Of a stretch of 40,023 nt of DNA, positions 37,730-40,023 are shown in pieces; the stretch's first letter is position 1, and the number at the start of each line of letters is the position of its first letter. The notes under the pieces were generated by a model. The model did no database searches and was not told where the DNA came from. It saw nothing but the letters and a program-made list of their open reading frames with translations. Source of the stretch: Frigididesulfovibrio sp031553235 (lineage in GTDB: Bacteria > Desulfobacterota > Desulfovibrionia > Desulfovibrionales > Desulfovibrionaceae); NCBI GenBank assembly GCA_031553235.1, contig JAVBLS010000050.1, positions 1 through 40,023 of the forward strand, in the 5' to 3' direction. A program made the translations under genes and the position numbers.

Positions 37730-40023
37730 ATGTCCGACACCGCTATAGTCAGTATCGAAAAAGAGCTGCGCAAGTCATATCTGGAATATTCACTTTCGGT
37801 GATTATCGGCCGGGCCATTCCCGACGCCCGGGACGGCTTGAAGCCCGTACACCGGCGCATCATGTTCGCCCAGCACGAACTGGGCAACGGCTACAACCGG
37901 CCGCCAAAAAAATCCGCCCGTGTGGTCGGTGACGTCATCGGTAAATACCATCCCCACGGCGACTCTGCCGTGTATGATGCCCTGGTCCGCCTGGCCCAGG
38001 AGTTTTCCATGCGCGATCCCCTGGTGGACGGCCAGGGCAATTTCGGATCCATCGACGGCGACGCCGCCGCGGCCATGCGGTACACTGAAGTGCGCATGTC
38101 GCGTCTGGCTTCGGAATTTCTGGCCGACATCGACAAAGAGACCGTCGAGTTTCGGCCGAACTATGACAATACCCTGGAAGAACCGGCCGTCCTGCCGACC
38201 AAGGTACCCAACCTGCTGCTCAACGGTTCGTCGGGCATTGCCGTGGGCATGGCCACGAACATTCCGCCCCACAACCTGGGCGAACTCTGCGACGCCCTGC
38301 AGACGCTGCTGGAAGACCCGGACTGCACCGTGCATGACCTCATGGAGCACGTCAAAGGCCCGGACTTTCCCACCGGCGGGATCATCTACGCCGGGCGCGG
38401 GCTGGAAGACGCCCTGTCCACCGGGCGCGGCTCGGTCAAGGTGCGTGGCAAGGTCGAGATGGAGACCCGCAAGAAAGGTGGCGAATCCATCGTCATTCGA
38501 GAAATTCCCTATGCTTTGAACAAGTCCTCGCTGGTGGAAAAGATCGCTTTTCTGGTCAACGAGCGCAAAATCGAGGGCGTTTCCGATCTGCGAGACGAGT
38601 CGGACCGCAAGGGCATTCGCATTGTCCTGGACCTCAAGCGCGGCACCATCCCAGATATCGTGATCAACGCGCTCTACAAGTTCACGCCGCTGGAAACCTC
38701 CTTTGCCTACAACATGCTGGCCGTGGTGGGCAACCGGCCGCAGTTGCTCAACGTCAAGTCCGCTCTGACCTGCTTTCTGGAGCATCGGCGCGAGGTGATC
38801 ATCCGGCGCAGCCGCTACGACCTGCGCAAGTCCGAAGCCCGGGCCCATATCCTTGAAGGCCTGCGCATCGCCCTGGACAATATCGACGCCGTGGTCGCCC
38901 TGATCCGGGCCTCCAAGACGCCACAGGAGGCCAAAGACGGCCTGATGGAGCGTTTCGCCCTGTCCGACCTCCAGGCCCAGGCCATCCTGGACATGCGCCT
39001 GCAGCGCCTGACCGGCTTGGAACACGAGAAACTCCTGGAAGAATACCGCGAGCTGCTCAAGAAAATCGAGTACCTCAAGAGTATTCTGGAAAACGACGAG
39101 GTGTTGCGCGGGGTCATTCGCGATGAGATTGCCGAACTCAAGAATACCTTTGCCACGCCGCGCAAGACCCAGATTGAATACGACGACCTGGCCGGCATCG
39201 ACATTGAGGATTTGATCCCGGACGAGGACGTGGTCATCACCCTGTCGCGGCGCGGCTACATCAAGCGTACCACCCTGGACAACTATCAGCAGCAGCGCCG
39301 GGGCGGCAAAGGCATTGCCGGGCTGCACATGGGCGACGACGACGTGGTACAGGATTTCCTCACCACCTCCAACCACCAGTTCCTGCTGCTCTTCACCAAC
39401 AAGGGACGCATGCACCAGCTCAAGGTGCACCAGGTGGCCGAAGGCAGCCGCACCGCCAAAGGCGTGCACATCGCCAACCTGCTGCCCCTGGACAAAGACG
39501 AATGGGTCACCACGGCGCTGGCGGTGCGCGATTTCAGTCCGCAGCGCTACTTCCTCTTTGTAACCAAGCGGGGCATGGTCAAACGTTCCGACGCCTCGCT
39601 TTTCGCCCGTTGCCGCAAGTCGGGCATGATTGCCGTGGGCTTGCGCGAGGATGACGAGCTGATTATGGTTCGTGAGGTTGACGATAACTGCCAGATAGTG
39701 CTCACTACCGAGGCGGGCCTGGCCATCCGCTTTGCCTGCGATGAAGTGCGGCCCATGGGCCGGGGCGCTTCGGGCGTGAAGGGCGTGGCGCTTCGCGGTG
39801 TTGACCGCGTGGTGGCCTGCGTGACCGTGAAAGAAGGCGAAGACGCCTCCATCATGACCATATCGCGCGGCGGCTACGGTAAGCGCACCAAACTCGAACT
39901 GTACCGCATCCAGTCCCGCGGCGGCAAAGGCATCATCAATTTCAAGGCCACCTCCAAAACAGGCCCGGTTATCGGCGCCATGACCGTTTCGGACAACGAC
40001 GCCCTGCTGCTGCTCACCTCCAC
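37730..40023 (+). CDS. gyrA: DNA gyrase subunit A (C-terminus beyond window)
   Basis: GyrA cuts and reseals DNA. The first 764 codons are in the window. The quinolone-determining region GKYHPHGDSAVYDALVR keeps Ser (S79) and Asp (D83) at the two positions where resistance changes usually occur, so no resistance allele is seen. The catalytic Tyr is Y118 (AMRYTEVRM). The C-terminal DNA-wrapping domain carries the GyrA box QRRGGKG (residues near 522-528), which supports gyrase rather than topoisomerase IV. The ATG follows AGGAAAAC. It completes the dnaA-dnaN-gyrB-X-gyrA block. Confidence 0.97.
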   Translation, partial: MSDTAIVSIEKELRKSYLEYSLSVIIGRAIPDARDGLKPVHRRIMFAQHELGNGYNRPPKKSARVVGDVIGKYHPHGDSAVYDALVRLAQEFSMRDPLVDGQGNFGSIDGDAAAAMRYTEVRMSRLASEFLADIDKETVEFRPNYDNTLEEPAVLPTKVPNLLLNGSSGIAVGMATNIPPHNLGELCDALQTLLEDPDCTVHDLMEHVKGPDFPTGGIIYAGRGLEDALSTGRGSVKVRGKVEMETRKKGGESIVIREIPYALNKSSLVEKIAFLVNERKIEGVSDLRDESDRKGIRIVLDLKRGTIPDIVINALYKFTPLETSFAYNMLAVVGNRPQLLNVKSALTCFLEHRREVIIRRSRYDLRKSEARAHILEGLRIALDNIDAVVALIRASKTPQEAKDGLMERFALSDLQAQAILDMRLQRLTGLEHEKLLEEYRELLKKIEYLKSILENDEVLRGVIRDEIAELKNTFATPRKTQIEYDDLAGIDIEDLIPDEDVVITLSRRGYIKRTTLDNYQQQRRGGKGIAGLHMGDDDVVQDFLTTSNHQFLLLFTNKGRMHQLKVHQVAEGSRTAKGVHIANLLPLDKDEWVTTALAVRDFSPQRYFLFVTKRGMVKRSDASLFARCRKSGMIAVGLREDDELIMVREVDDNCQIVLTTEAGLAIRFACDEVRPMGRGASGVKGVALRGVDRVVACVTVKEGEDASIMTISRGGYGKRTKLELYRIQSRGGKGIINFKATSKTGPVIGAMTVSDNDALLLLTS

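Noticed and set aside
37790..39469. 559-codon minus-strand frame opposite gyrA
   Set aside because: Fully overlaps the conserved gyrA frame; produced by GC-biased third positions.

Overview
The window comes from a GC-rich Gram-negative bacterium, most likely a Desulfovibrio-like member of the Desulfovibrionales. The basis is the dnaA-dnaN-gyrB-(exported protein)-gyrA block, abundant hybrid sensor kinases, an IscR-type Rrf2 regulator, and the general style of the proteins. The species cannot be fixed from the sequence alone.

Layout. 1-486: the start of an IS630-type insertion sequence, a 112-bp non-autonomous relative beside it, and an AT-rich leader. 487-3972: a zinc-import operon (znuA, znuC, znuB) whose permease is fused in frame to a complete M23 peptidoglycan endopeptidase. 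4101-5204: a class V aminotransferase. 5230-6110: a small lipoprotein gene and, upstream of it, a probable small RNA on the minus strand with a C-run in every hairpin loop. 6111-8056: tgt and purN on the minus strand, separated only by a miniature IS element. 8291-14476: two adjacent membrane hybrid histidine kinases with no DNA-binding output, then tyrS. 15842-19223: a soluble sensor kinase, a PilZ protein, an Rrf2/IscR-like regulator and a free-standing HPt protein. 19307-20143: a pirin. 20373-25841: two tandem paralogous lipoprotein-like proteins, a decayed IS630 copy, a possible third relative anchored in the inner membrane, and a small Cys-pair protein. 26024-28832: a Dam-type adenine methylase and mutL. 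28840-31840: a small membrane protein, a MerR-HTH/coiled-coil protein and a second M23 peptidase. 32115-40023: the replication-initiation block dnaA, dnaN, gyrB, an unknown exported protein, and gyrA running off the end.

How the parts fit. The znu operon would feed zinc to a periplasm that holds zinc-dependent M23 enzymes, one of them carried by the permease itself. The two hybrid kinases carry four receiver domains but only one internal HPt domain, so the free HPt protein at 18888 may serve the same relay. Near the replication origin lie Dam, MutL, a ParA-independent candidate chromosome-organising protein (MerR HTH plus coiled coil), DnaA, the sliding clamp and gyrase.

A dispersed IS630-related repeat family with ends beginning GAGCA occurs at four places, twice exactly at a gene's stop codon. 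The most unusual signals are the ZnuB-M23 fusion, the C-loop small RNA, and the repeat family's relation to stop codons and terminators. No tRNA, rRNA or CRISPR array was seen.
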